Assembly: GCF_001723685.1 (NCBI RefSeq)
Contig: NZ_MCBX01000010.1
Span: 27,852 to 91,851, forward strand
Direction of reading: 5' to 3'
Length of the DNA stretch: 64,000 nt
Origin: Candidatus Marithrix sp. Canyon 246
Lineage (GTDB): Bacteria; Pseudomonadota; Gammaproteobacteria; Beggiatoales; Beggiatoaceae
The translations under genes and the position numbers were made by a program. How positions within the stretch are numbered: the first letter of the stretch is position 1; each line of letters begins with the position of its first letter. This document shows, piece after piece, positions 8,792 to 17,164 of this stretch. The notes beneath the pieces are model-generated. The model had not been told where the DNA came from and did not search any database. It saw only the letters and a program-made list of their open reading frames with translations.

Positions 8792-9496
8792 ATGTTTGAT
8801 AATATAAATATAATTTTAGTTGGTACTACTCATCCCGGTAATATAGGCGCAGCCGCTAGGGCTATGAAAAATATGGGATTATCGCAACTGCGATTAGTCC
8901 AACCAAAAACTTTTCCTCATGCTAAAGCTATAGCACGTGCTAGTGGAGCCAATGCGGTGTTAGAAAACGCACAAGTTTTTGATACTTTTGAAGAAAGTTT
9001 AAAAGATTGTCAAGTAATTTTTGGTGCTAGCGCGAGATTACGTAGTTTAAGTTGGCCCACTTTCACTCCAAAGGAGTGTGCTAAACATGTATTGGATCAT
9101 AGTGGGCAAATTGCAATTGTATTTGGACGAGAACATTCTGGTTTGACGAATGAAGAACTTGAACAGTGTCATTATTTAGTACACATTCCGACAAATCCTC
9201 AGTTTAGTTCTCTTAATATAGCAGCTGCGGTTCAGGTTATTACTTATGAGTTACGAGTTAATGGTATGGCTGAGTTAAGTCATAAGTTACCTTCACCAGT
9301 ATCATCTGAGGTTATGAATAATTTTTATCAACATTTGGAGCAAACATTGGTTGATATAAAATATTTAGATCCGGATAATCCGAGGTTATTAATGCGACGT
9401 TTACATAGGTTGTTTAATCGTACAGAGTTGATGGATTCAGAAATTAACATTTTACGCGGCATTCTCACTGCTGCACAACGAGGTATTGAAAAATGA
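8792..9496 (+). CDS. trmJ: tRNA (cytidine/uridine-2'-O-)-methyltransferase TrmJ
   Basis: SPOUT-fold (trefoil-knot) methyltransferase that 2'-O-methylates position 32 of tRNAs using S-adenosylmethionine. Family hallmarks: N-terminal IILVGTTHPGNIGAAARAMKNMG, the segment FGREHSGLTNEEL, and IPTNPQFSSLNIAAAVQV, which forms the knot. 234 residues with a C-terminal helical extension, as in E. coli TrmJ. Its last four bases overlap the start of the following slt gene (ATGA), so the two are co-translated. Confidence 0.95.
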   Translation: MFDNINIILVGTTHPGNIGAAARAMKNMGLSQLRLVQPKTFPHAKAIARASGANAVLENAQVFDTFEESLKDCQVIFGASARLRSLSWPTFTPKECAKHVLDHSGQIAIVFGREHSGLTNEELEQCHYLVHIPTNPQFSSLNIAAAVQVITYELRVNGMAELSHKLPSPVSSEVMNNFYQHLEQTLVDIKYLDPDNPRLLMRRLHRLFNRTELMDSEINILRGILTAAQRGIEK

Positions 9497-11376
9497 TTAA
9501 AAAATATTTAATATTGGCATTATTTTTATTTATTAATAATGCAACTGCTAGTAATTTATTAGAGCAACGTTGGCAATTTGAAGAGGCAAAAAAAGCTTTG
9601 GATGGTGGAAATGTTGTTGCTTTTAATGCTTTGTCAGCGCAGTTAAAAGATTATTCGCTTGCTGATTATTTACGTTATTTTTATTTAAAGTCTTATGTTG
9701 ATCAACAATATCCACAAACTATTAAGTTGTTTTTAAATAATAATCAAAATGCTCCGTTTGCTCGTTCTTTGAGGGTAATTTGGTTAAAATCTTTGGCTAA
9801 ACAGGCTGATTGGGATAGTTTTCTTAATGTTTATACTCCCCAAAAAAATACTATTTTAAAATGTCATTTTTTAACTGCTTATATTAAGAAGTATTTTCGT
9901 TTAAATCAGGAGTTGTTAAATTCTGCTAAAGATCTGTGGTTGGTTGGCAAATCTCAACCTAATGCTTGCGATCAGGTATTTAATTATCTTTATACTAATA
10001 ATATAATTAGTCCAGATTTACGTTTACAACGTAGTATTTTAGCTATTAAAAATGGTAATTCTGGTTTAGCTGGATATTTAGCTAAAGATTTACCTATTCA
10101 GGAACGAAGATGGATTTGGCGGTGGAAGGTGGTGTATCAGAATCCTGCTAAAGTTTTGCGTAATTTTCGGTATAAAAATACCAAATATGCACGTGAGTTA
10201 TTGGTATATGGTTTACGCCGCTTAGCTGCTAAAGATGCTGAACTTGCTTATGAGTATTGGAAATCATATCAAAATTATTTGACGCTGAAGGAAAAAGATG
10301 AGTTGTTATCTTATATTGCTTTAAAAGCTGCTAGTCAGAAACATTTCAAAGCTGAGTTGTTGTTAGAGCAAGTTGATAATGAGTTAATGACTGAAAAGGT
10401 GATTTTGGCGCGTTTGCAAATTTATTTGCTTAAAAAAAATTGGCAAGCGATAGTCAAGCTGATTGAATCTTTGCCGGTTGCTAAGCATGAATATTGGTAT
10501 GCGCGTGCTTTAGAAAAAGTAGGTAATCATCAAAAAGCAAAGCGAATATATAAAAAGCTGGCTAAAAATCGAGATTATTATGGCTTTTTAGCCGCTGATA
10601 GACTTGGTCAAGCTTATCAGTTTAATTCACAGCCGTTAAATATTAGTAAGAAAGTTCAAACTGAGTTATTAAATAAATATCGCGGTTTACAACGCGCTCG
10701 TGAATTATATTTTCTGAAATTTAATTATTTTGCTCGGCTTGAATGGAATAAGGTATTGGCAAAATTAACTACTGAAGAAATAAAAACAGCGGCAACTTTG
10801 GCTAATAGTTGGGGTTGGCATAATCGAGCTATTGTGACACTGGCTAAAGTTCAGTATTGGGATGATCTGGAAATACGCTTTCCTTTAGCTTTTTATGATG
10901 ATGTTATTGGCAATGCTGAAATTCAGAATTTAGATTATTCATATGTTTATGGGGTGATTCGTCAAGAGAGTATTTTTCAAATAGATGCGCGTTCTCGTTC
11001 AGGGGCAAATGGATTAATGCAAGTAATGCCGGCAACAGCTAAATATATTATTAGACGACAAAAGTTTAATGATATTGATGATGTTTTATTGCCTGCTAAT
11101 AATATTAAATTAGGCTCTGCTTATTTGCGAATGATGCTAAATATGTTTAATAACAATCACATATTAGCCACAGCGGCTTATAATGGTGGACCAACAAACG
11201 CGAAAAGATGGGCAAAAGCACATCCTTGCGTAGCTCCAGATATTTGGGTTGAATTAATTCCATTTAGCCAAACACGTAAATATGTGAAACGTGTTTTAAG
11301 TTATGCTGCTATGTTTGAATCTCGAATGGTGGATAAGGTTAAACCGATGAAGATGGATCCGATTTGTCATTATTGA
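9493..11376 (+). CDS. slt: Soluble lytic murein transglycosylase (Slt70-like)
   Basis: Periplasmic lytic transglycosylase of 627 residues, matching the length of Slt70. A signal peptide ends near TASN (residue ~20). A long alpha-helical superhelix (U and L domains) occupies residues ~25-465, and the SLT catalytic domain follows. The catalytic glutamate is E492 in VIRQESIFQ, followed by SGANGLMQVMPATA, LGSAYLRMMLN, TAAYNGGPTNAKRW and the C-terminal ETR-like SQTRKYVKRVLSY. The start overlaps trmJ by ATGA. Confidence 0.95.
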   Translation: MIKKYLILALFLFINNATASNLLEQRWQFEEAKKALDGGNVVAFNALSAQLKDYSLADYLRYFYLKSYVDQQYPQTIKLFLNNNQNAPFARSLRVIWLKSLAKQADWDSFLNVYTPQKNTILKCHFLTAYIKKYFRLNQELLNSAKDLWLVGKSQPNACDQVFNYLYTNNIISPDLRLQRSILAIKNGNSGLAGYLAKDLPIQERRWIWRWKVVYQNPAKVLRNFRYKNTKYARELLVYGLRRLAAKDAELAYEYWKSYQNYLTLKEKDELLSYIALKAASQKHFKAELLLEQVDNELMTEKVILARLQIYLLKKNWQAIVKLIESLPVAKHEYWYARALEKVGNHQKAKRIYKKLAKNRDYYGFLAADRLGQAYQFNSQPLNISKKVQTELLNKYRGLQRARELYFLKFNYFARLEWNKVLAKLTTEEIKTAATLANSWGWHNRAIVTLAKVQYWDDLEIRFPLAFYDDVIGNAEIQNLDYSYVYGVIRQESIFQIDARSRSGANGLMQVMPATAKYIIRRQKFNDIDDVLLPANNIKLGSAYLRMMLNMFNNNHILATAAYNGGPTNAKRWAKAHPCVAPDIWVELIPFSQTRKYVKRVLSYAAMFESRMVDKVKPMKMDPICHY

Positions 11377-11383
11377 TATTGTC

Positions 11384-11417
11384 AAATCTGATGGGTTTTT
11401 TTAAGCCTGTCAGGTTT
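11384..11417. repeat. Degraded copy of the AACCTGACAGGTT palindromic repeat
   Basis: Downstream of slt. The right half (CCTGTCAGGTTT) is intact while the left half is altered to AAATCTGATGGG. A T7 run lies between the halves. It could still act as a weak terminator. Immediately after it, 11421-11438 matches 17 bases of the tsaE gene. Confidence 0.6.
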
Positions 11418-11479
11418 ATATTTCTACATCCGCCTTTGAATTTTTCGTGATAATATTTTGCATATTTACCACGAATACT

Positions 11480-12129
11480 CTAAAGTTTCTTTTTTAATTT
11501 TTGCACTTCTGTGACATTCAAACCAGTTTTCAAAGCAATAGTTTCAATATCTAATATATCTAACAAACTTTTTGCAATTTCTAGCTTTTCTTCTTTTCTT
11601 CCAAGCCCATAACTAGATTCCCACATACTAGCTTGATAATGCAAATTTTCTTGATAAGCATCATAAGTTCTTTTATCTTCTGCATTTAGCTCTAATACAT
11701 CAAGTGCTTTCTTTGCCTTTTTAATGCCTTTAGCTGTAAAAGAGTCTTTGATTTCAGCCGTTTTTAGAAAATAAATCCATTCATCTAAAGTATCTTTAGC
11801 AATTTTATTGAATTTATTGACTCTAATTACATAGTATTCCGGAAATACATTAAAAATTCTATTAAGATCATAATATTCTTTTTGATTTGTTTCTAGCTGC
11901 AATATTTTATTATCATGCACACCTTTAAAACTAGTTATTCCGCGATAGAAACACGATTATATTTTTCATTACTATGTTCCTTATTAGTTTCACTTTCTAA
12001 TATTTGTATTATTTTTATATCATCTTTTAAGAGTTCACTTAAAAAACCTTCTAATATTTCAAAATTGGCTTTATTTGTTAATAATTTTTTAATAGCCCAG
12101 TCGAAACTTACTAATTCTCTTTCTGCCAT
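11480..12129 (-). pseudogene. Rpn-type PD-(D/E)XK nuclease/transposase, copy A, internally deleted
   Basis: Remnant of an Rpn/PDDEXK_2-family nuclease (recombination-promoting nuclease type). The N-terminal part (MAERELVSFDWAIKKLL..., reading down from 12129) and the C-terminal part (HDNKILQLETNQKEYYDLNRI..., ending in a short helical tail at 11480) are both well preserved. The middle, which holds the catalytic D and ExQ residues in copy B (VDLKVE...IIEIQ), is gone. Compared with copy B at 14763-15611 about 200 bases are missing, joining NRV to YRGITSFKG out of frame. A stop follows the join. Confidence 0.85.
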
Positions 12130-12143
12130 AATTTTTTGTCTTT

Positions 12144-12179
12144 AAATTGTTGGGCTTCCTTTCGTCAGCCCAACCTACA
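12144..12179 (-). repeat. GTAGGTTGGGCTGACG hairpin repeat, copy 1
   Basis: Read on the minus strand: GTAGGTTGGGCTGACG followed by AAAGGAAGCCCAACA. TTGGGCT pairs with AGCCCAA across a 10-base loop. It sits about 15 bases upstream of the nuclease copy A start codon, so it would be in that gene's 5' leader. The same element is upstream of copy B (15628-15661) and inverted at 14720-14753. Confidence 0.85.
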
Positions 12180-12193
12180 AATAATTCCAAACC

Positions 12194-12568
12194 TCAATGC
12201 AAAACACCGGGCACAGATAATAAAAACACTGGAATTTTAGCATCAAAATGTTTTTGATCTTCAGCTATCATTTGATAGCTACCTTCCATAGTTCCAACTG
12301 GCGTTTTCAATACTGAACCACTGGTATATTGAAAGCTTTCACCGGGTTCTAAGTGTGGTTGTTCTCCAATTACTCCTGCACCACGTACTTCTTCAACCTT
12401 ATTATCTCCATCAGTAATAATCCAATGTCGCGATAATAATTTTGCCGCCATTGTACCTGAATTGTATATAGTTATATGATAAGAAAAAGCATAGCGATCG
12501 TCTTTAGGAATGCTATGTTCTTCCATGTAAGTCGTTTTAACATCAATTTGTATATCGTAAGTATTCAT
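12194..12568 (-). CDS. apaG: ApaG domain protein (Co2+/Mg2+ efflux-associated)
   Basis: A 124-residue ApaG protein, a single fibronectin-III-like beta domain. Family pattern is intact: YAFSYHITIYNSG, a central SRHWIITDGDNKVEEVRGAGVIGEQP segment, GESFQYTSG, and the end MEGSYQMIAEDQ. ApaG is linked genetically to Co2+/Mg2+ handling, but its molecular activity is not established. Its start overlaps the 3' end of tsaE by four bases (ATGA). Last gene of the nnr-tsaE-apaG operon. A decayed partial copy lies at 15665-15840. Confidence 0.95.
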   Translation of the reverse strand: MNTYDIQIDVKTTYMEEHSIPKDDRYAFSYHITIYNSGTMAAKLLSRHWIITDGDNKVEEVRGAGVIGEQPHLEPGESFQYTSGSVLKTPVGTMEGSYQMIAEDQKHFDAKIPVFLLSVPGVLH

Positions 12569-12999
12569 AAAAATTTTTCTCCAATTTCACTACAAGCCCG
12601 CAATTCCAATAATCGCGCTTCTCCATCATAACTGATTTGCACTTCTACATCCGCCTTTGGTGTAAATGGTTTGCCCTTTTCTGACCATTCTATTAAGCAA
12701 ATAGCTTGTTCATCCAAATAATCACGAATTCCTATATATTCTAATTCTTCAGGATCACCTAAACGATATAAGTCAAAATGGTAAATCATACGTTCAGCTA
12801 CTGAATAATCTTCTACTAAGGTATAAGTTGGGCTTTTTACTTTGCCTGTATATCCTAAAGCTCGTAAAAACCCTCTGGTTAATGTAGTTTTACCTACACC
12901 TAAATCACCATTCAAATAGAAAATGCAGCCGCTATTACAAACACGCGCTAATCTGCCACCAAAATTTTCCATTTCTTCAGCACTGGAAATTATTTGCAT
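12565..12999 (-). CDS. tsaE: tRNA threonylcarbamoyladenosine biosynthesis ATPase TsaE
   Basis: P-loop ATPase needed with TsaB and TsaD to make the t6A37 modification of ANN-decoding tRNAs. The Walker A motif GDLGVGKTT is present, followed by KSPTYTLVEDY and the YHFDLYRL, EYIGIRDYLDEQAICLIEWSEKG segments typical of TsaE. The start at 12999 (MQIISSAEEM) gives a normal ~144-residue protein and overlaps the end of nnr by 23 bases. An open frame extends further upstream to 13083 but this lies entirely inside nnr and is unlikely to be used. Coupled to apaG by ATGA. Confidence 0.95.
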   Translation of the reverse strand: MQIISSAEEMENFGGRLARVCNSGCIFYLNGDLGVGKTTLTRGFLRALGYTGKVKSPTYTLVEDYSVAERMIYHFDLYRLGDPEELEYIGIRDYLDEQAICLIEWSEKGKPFTPKADVEVQISYDGEARLLELRACSEIGEKFL

Positions 13000-14440
13000 A
13001 ATATTGTATCCACTTAAATAAATCTGATGGCAACAAACCTCGTTCGCCATTTTCTTCAGCAGCACGATCTGCCGCTTGCGCATGAAGACATACTGCTAAT
13101 TTAGCAGCTTCAAAATTAGAAAAACCTTGAGCTACTAAACCAACTATAATTCCTGTAAGAACATCACCCATTCCACCACAAGCCATACCGGGATTTCCAG
13201 CAGTACAAACACTAATTTCATCCTTATTTGCCACCAAAGTTCCAGCCCCTTTTAAAACACATACCCCAGCTAATTGCTCTGTTAAACGCCGTACCACTGT
13301 AAAACGATCTGTTACCATATTCTTTTTTAATAATCTAGCCGCTTCACCGGGATGTGGAGTGAAAATCGCATTGGCTAAATTCATTGGTTTTTGGGCTAAT
13401 AAATTCAAGCCATCAGCATCAACAACTATTGGTTTTTCTATCGTTTTTAAGACATTTAATAAATTACGTCCCCAATCTGATTGACCTAATCCCGGACCAA
13501 TAGCAATCGTATCTATTTGATCTAACAAAGATTCTAGTTCAGCCACAGTTTCTATACTATGACTCATAATTTCTGGGCGTGTAATACTTAATAAAGCCGC
13601 ATGATTAGCGCGAGTAGCGACACTAACTTTACCAGCACCAACCCTTGCCGCTGCTTCTGCGGCTAAATGAGCGGCACCAATCATTCCATAATCACCACCA
13701 ATTATCAGTACATGACCAAATTTACCTTTATGCGCAGTGCGAACACGTTTAGGATATAAACTAGCGTCATAAACAATACGATTAACGCTAGATTCTACCT
13801 TTTGATAAACCTCAGAAGGTACTTTTAAATCATCAAAATATATTTTGCCACAACAATCAGCAGCCAATCCAGTAAACAAACCTTGTTTAAAGCCAATAAA
13901 AGTCACACAAACATCAGCAGCTACCGCAACACCTAACGCATTACCAGTATCTGCATCAAGCCCAGATGGAATATCTATAGATAATACCGGGCAGGAACAA
14001 TCATTAATACTATCAATAGCTTCACGCCATATTCCTGAAACTTGACGATCTAAACCAGTACCAAAAATAGCATCAACAATGACATCAGGATTTACAAGTG
14101 AATCTTGCACTTGCAAACCAACATTAATCATATATTGATAAGCAAGCAAAGCATCAGCTTTTAACTTATTGACATCACCTAATTGCAATACACTAACATC
14201 ATAACCGGCTAAATGAGCTAATCGCGCTAACACATAACCATCACCAGCATTATTACCTATACCACAAACAACAGTAATACGACGCGCTTGCACCCAATGA
14301 GACTTTAAAACTTCAAACGCGGCACTACCAGCGCGTTCCATTAAACATAAGCCGGGAATATTATGATCTTCAATAGTAATACGATCAAGTTCTGCGACTT
14401 GAGCGGCAGTATATAAAACTTCTAAATGTTGCTTTTTCAT
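12977..14440 (-). CDS. nnr: Bifunctional NAD(P)H-hydrate epimerase / ADP-dependent dehydratase
   Basis: Repairs damaged (hydrated) NAD(P)H. The N-terminal YjeF_N epimerase domain (residues ~1-215) has GIGNNAGDGYVLARLA and the VDAIFGTGLDR segment. The C-terminal YjeF_C/ribokinase-like dehydratase domain has GHVLIIGGDYGMIGAA, IGPGLGQS, VVDADGLNLLA, FTPHPGEAARLL and AGNPGMACGGMGDVLTGII. 487 residues is standard for the fused enzyme. First gene of the nnr-tsaE-apaG operon, an arrangement frequent in proteobacteria. Scraps of a second copy remain at ~16020-16140. Confidence 0.96.
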   Translation of the reverse strand: MKKQHLEVLYTAAQVAELDRITIEDHNIPGLCLMERAGSAAFEVLKSHWVQARRITVVCGIGNNAGDGYVLARLAHLAGYDVSVLQLGDVNKLKADALLAYQYMINVGLQVQDSLVNPDVIVDAIFGTGLDRQVSGIWREAIDSINDCSCPVLSIDIPSGLDADTGNALGVAVAADVCVTFIGFKQGLFTGLAADCCGKIYFDDLKVPSEVYQKVESSVNRIVYDASLYPKRVRTAHKGKFGHVLIIGGDYGMIGAAHLAAEAAARVGAGKVSVATRANHAALLSITRPEIMSHSIETVAELESLLDQIDTIAIGPGLGQSDWGRNLLNVLKTIEKPIVVDADGLNLLAQKPMNLANAIFTPHPGEAARLLKKNMVTDRFTVVRRLTEQLAGVCVLKGAGTLVANKDEISVCTAGNPGMACGGMGDVLTGIIVGLVAQGFSNFEAAKLAVCLHAQAADRAAEENGERGLLPSDLFKWIQYYANNFQC

Positions 14441-14464
14441 GTTATTTTAATTGTCAGAAGAAAA

Positions 14465-14716
14465 ATGAAAAACCACGTTTTAGTTCCATTTTTAGATGGT
14501 TTTAGCCGTGAAGAAACTGGTGAAAAAGGAATATTTAACGTTCAATTACAGGAAAAAATTAAAGATGCTTTTGAACTCATACCTTGGAATATAAATCTTA
14601 AAGCTATGTTTGAAGGAAAAGCTACATTTTATAAAGACGTTACGATGAAGCAGTGGAATGAATCCTATCCAATATTTCATATTAAAGACATGACTAAAGC
14701 TGATAGTTGTAATTAG
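14465..14716 (+). CDS. Small hypothetical protein, possibly a deletion product
   Basis: An 83-residue open frame with no recognisable domain (VLVPFLDGFSREETGEKG...MTKADSCN). Its sequence from GTTTTAG onward recurs at 16752-16988 with few changes. In the second copy it follows a LamG-protein remnant, and the ATG used here aligns with ATGAAAAACCAC inside that remnant. The present ORF therefore looks like the result of a deletion that joined the nnr promoter region to the end of the LamG locus. Whether it is translated is doubtful. Confidence 0.35.
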   Translation: MKNHVLVPFLDGFSREETGEKGIFNVQLQEKIKDAFELIPWNINLKAMFEGKATFYKDVTMKQWNESYPIFHIKDMTKADSCN

Positions 14717-14719
14717 AGT

Positions 14720-14753
14720 TTGTAGGTTGGGCTGACGAAAGAAAGCCCAACAA
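14720..14753 (+). repeat. GTAGGTTGGGCTGACG hairpin repeat, copy 2 (left end of nuclease copy B)
   Basis: TGTAGGTTGGGCTGACG then AAAGAAAGCCCAACA, in plus orientation. It lies nine bases from the stop codon of nuclease copy B. With the inverted copy at 15628-15661 it brackets that gene like terminal inverted repeats. Confidence 0.85.
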
Positions 14754-14762
14754 TTCCAGATT

Positions 14763-15611
14763 CTAAAGTTTATCTTTTAATTTTTGTAGCTCTGTGACAC
14801 TCAAACCAGTTTTCAAAGCAATGGTTTCAATATCTAACACATCTAACAAACTTTTTGCAATTTCTAGCTTTTCTTCTTCTCTGCCTTGCCTTTTTCCAAC
14901 CCCATAACTAGATTCCCACATACTAGCTTGATAAGCATCATAAGTTCTTTTATCTTCTGCATTTAGTTCTAATACATCAAGTGCTTTCTTTGCCTTTTTA
15001 ATGCCTTTAGCTGTAAAAGAGTCTTTGATTTCAGCCGTTTTTAAAAAATAAATCCATTCATCTAAAGTATCTTTAGCAAGAAGATTAAATCTATTGACTC
15101 TAATTAAATAATATTCAGGAAATACATTATAAATTCTATTAAGATCATAATATTCTTTTTGATTTCTTTCTAACTGCAATATTTTATTATCATGAATACC
15201 TTTAAAACTAGTTGTTCCACGATAAATATAATCTTCTCCTTCACCTATATCGAAATATAAAATACTAATAGAAATAACTTTAGGAATATTTCCATAAGCC
15301 TGCCCTTTATCTAAATGCTCTGCAATCACTTTACTCTAAGCCCATAATATTCGAGAAAAGAAATCTATTTCACGATCATATTGTATTTCAATAATAATAA
15401 TACCATTTTTTTCGCTTTCTACTTTTAAATCAACACGATTATATTTTTCATTACTATGTTCCTTATTAGTTTCACTTTCTAAGATTTGTATTATTTTTAT
15501 TTCATCTTTTAACAATTCACTTAAAAAACCTTCCAGTATGTCAAAATTGGCTTTATTTCTTAATAATTTTTTAATAGCCCAGTCGAAACTTACTAATTCT
15601 CTTTCTGCCAT
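14763..15611 (-). pseudogene. Rpn-type PD-(D/E)XK nuclease/transposase, copy B, one amber stop
   Basis: Nearly complete Rpn/PDDEXK_2-family gene interrupted by a single in-frame TAG at 15333-15335. The first part (reading from 15611) carries FDWAIKKLL, HSNEKYNRVDLKVE and IIIIEIQYDREIDFF, which include the family's D and ExQ nuclease residues. After the stop, the same frame continues with SKVIAEHLDKGQAYGNIPKVISI and on to a helical C terminus. Family members read through this point, so the stop is probably a disabling mutation. Read as one gene it would be about 282 residues, normal for the family. Confidence 0.85.
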
Positions 15612-15627
15612 AATTTTTTGTCTTTAA

Positions 15628-15661
15628 ATTGTTGGGCTTCCTTTCGTCAGCCCAACCTACA
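15628..15661 (-). repeat. GTAGGTTGGGCTGACG hairpin repeat, copy 3 (right end of nuclease copy B)
   Basis: Same sequence as copy 1 at 12144-12179 and inverted relative to copy 2 at 14720. It lies about 16 bases upstream of the start codon of nuclease copy B. Confidence 0.85.
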
Positions 15662-15664
15662 TTC

Positions 15665-16140
15665 TTCAGTGCAAAACACCCGGCACAGATAATAAAAACA
15701 CTGGAATTTTAGCATCAAAATGTTTTTGTCCATAGTTCCAACTGGCGTTTTCAATACTGAACCACTGGTATATTGAAAGCTTTCACCGGGTTCTAAGTGT
15801 GGTTGTTATCCAATTACTCCTGCACCACGTACTTCTCCATCATAACTGATTTGCACTTCTACATCCGGCTTTGGTATAAACGGTTTACCCTTTTCTGACC
15901 ATTCTATTAAGCAAATAGCTTGTTGATCCAAATAATCACGAATTCCTATATATTCTAATTCTTCAGGATCACCTAAACGATATAAATCAAAATGGTAAAC
16001 CATACGTTCAGCTACTAAATATATTTTGCCACAAACACCAGCATGTACCGCAACACTAACATCATAACCGGCTAAATGAGCCAATCGGGCTAACACATAA
16101 CCATCACCAGTATAAAATTTTTAAATGTTGGTTTTTCATG
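15665..16140 (-). pseudogene. Mosaic remnant of a second apaG-tsaE-nnr operon
   Basis: Reading from 16140 down, this contains the first codons of nnr, two internal nnr scraps (LARLAHLAGYDVSV and CGKIYL), the C-terminal half of tsaE (VAERMVYHFDLYRLGDPEEL...), and the C-terminal half of apaG. They are joined by at least five deletions relative to 12194-14440, some at short shared sequences such as CTTCT. The apaG part also has a 28-base deletion and a GAA-to-TAA change. A GTG-initiated open frame of 96 codons (16096-15806) survives across the nnr-nnr-tsaE-apaG joins. It lies directly after the hairpin repeat, as the intact operon does at 12194. Confidence 0.85.
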
Positions 16141-16150
16141 TTATTAAATT

Positions 16151-16246
16151 GTCTGAATCAGGATTTACAGGATTTTAGAATTTACAGAAATGATTTATCA
16201 TTGCCATGAATTATAAAGATTTAATTCTGTAAATTATGATTCAGAC
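16151..16246. repeat. MITE-like inverted-repeat element
   Basis: About 96 bases bounded by GTCTGAATCAGGATTTACAG and its inverted partner CTGTAAATTATGATTCAGAC (18 of 20 positions match). A further ATTTACAG copy lies inside. No coding capacity. It sits where the second nnr copy breaks off and immediately before the LamG remnant. Confidence 0.7.
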
Positions 16247-16385
16247 ACACAATATTATAAATAATATAAATCTAACCATAAAAATAAAAAAAAACCAAAA
16301 AACCTTGACATTTTTCTCCATCAAGCATTCTATATTTTTTTCTATTGAAAACCCATTTTTTTTAACTCTTAAAGGAGAAACTTTA

Positions 16386-16790
16386 TTGAAAAAATATACA
16401 TTTATAAATGCTATGGTTTTATCTGCTGCATTAAGCGGCAATGTTTCGGCTGATTTAAATGATGGATTGGTGGCTTATTATCCGTTTAATGGTAATGCTG
16501 AGGATGAATCGGGGAATGGGAATCATGGAACTGTTAATGGCGCGACGCTGAGTGAGGATCGGTTTGGGAATCAGGAAAGTGCTTATAGTTTTGATGGAAT
16601 AGATGATCTGAACCATTTTTAGGATCTATAGACGATCTCCGAATATACAACCGCGCCCTATCAGAATCAGAAATCCAACAACTTTATAAAGCTGAAGAAG
16701 AGGAACATGAAAAACCACCAATAGAAATTTCATCAAAAGTTAAAAGGAGTTTTAGTTCCATTTTTAGATGGTTTTAGCCGTGAAGAAACT
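16386..16790 (+). pseudogene. LamG-domain secreted protein, internally deleted
   Basis: Starts at TTG 16386 with AAGGAG nine bases upstream. A signal peptide (LKKYTFINAMVLSAALSGNVSA) is followed by the N-terminal strands of a LamG/concanavalin-like domain (GLVAYYPFNGNAEDESGNGNHG). The frame stops at 16622. Directly after it, in another frame, comes the characteristic LamG end GSIDDLRIYNRALSESEIQQLYK, then an acidic tail ending near 16785. The middle of the domain has been deleted and the frame shifted. An intact protein would bind carbohydrate or matrix outside the cell. Confidence 0.8.
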
Positions 16791-16988
16791 GGTGAAAAAG
16801 GAATATTTAACGTTCAATTACAGGAAAAAATTAAAGATGCTTTTGAACTCATACCTTGGAATATAAATCTTAAAGGTATGTTTGAAGGAAAAGCTACATC
16901 TTATAAAGACGTTACGATGAAGCAGTGGAATGAATCCTATCCAATATTTCATATTAAAGATATGACTAAAGCTGATAGTTGTAATTAG
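16747..16988 (+). pseudogene. Start-less second copy of the 14465 small ORF
   Basis: GTTTTAGTTCCATTTTTAG onward repeats 14477-14716 almost exactly (differences give LKGMFEGKATSY instead of LKAMFEGKATFY) and ends at the same TAG. There is no ATG in this frame; a stop precedes it inside the LamG remnant. It marks the right end of the duplicated block. Confidence 0.7.
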
Positions 16989-17000
16989 CATTTGTAAGCC

Positions 17001-17030
17001 TTAAATGGTCGGTGATAACCGACCATTTAA
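17001..17030. terminator. Perfect 13-bp hairpin, possible bidirectional terminator
   Basis: TTAAATGGTCGGT and ACCGACCATTTAA pair perfectly around a GATA loop. A related hairpin (19735-19758) precedes the intact SH3 gene, and the sequence after both hairpins (AAAACCCCACTTTCT...) is shared, so this is part of a duplicated segment. Confidence 0.55.
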
Positions 17031-17073
17031 CTAAAACCCCACTTTCTATCAGAATAATATAAATTAATATTAT

Positions 17074-17164
17074 GAAATTAAAGTTGGCAGATTTTTCTGG
17101 GTGCCTTAGTTACTATCTAAAAAAATATTGTCCAATTATTGAACAACATGGTTGTTCCTTTCTT
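17074..17164 (+). repeat. Fragment of the SH3-protein gene, internally deleted
   Basis: Matches bases ~20059-20178 of the SH3 gene with a ~33-base deletion after CTGGGTGCC and a few substitutions. Together with 17001-17073, which matches the leader at 19733-19800, it is a broken copy of the SH3 locus. The 3' end of the EF-hand gene lies inside it on the other strand. Confidence 0.8.

Noticed and set aside
13000..13083. 28-residue N-terminal extension of TsaE
   Set aside because: Lies wholly inside nnr; normal TsaE length and domain start fit the ATG at 12999.
11480..16988. CRISPR-like or toxin-antitoxin reading of the repeated hairpins and nuclease genes
   Set aside because: Only three hairpin copies at irregular spacing with genes between; no cas gene and no small antitoxin partner.
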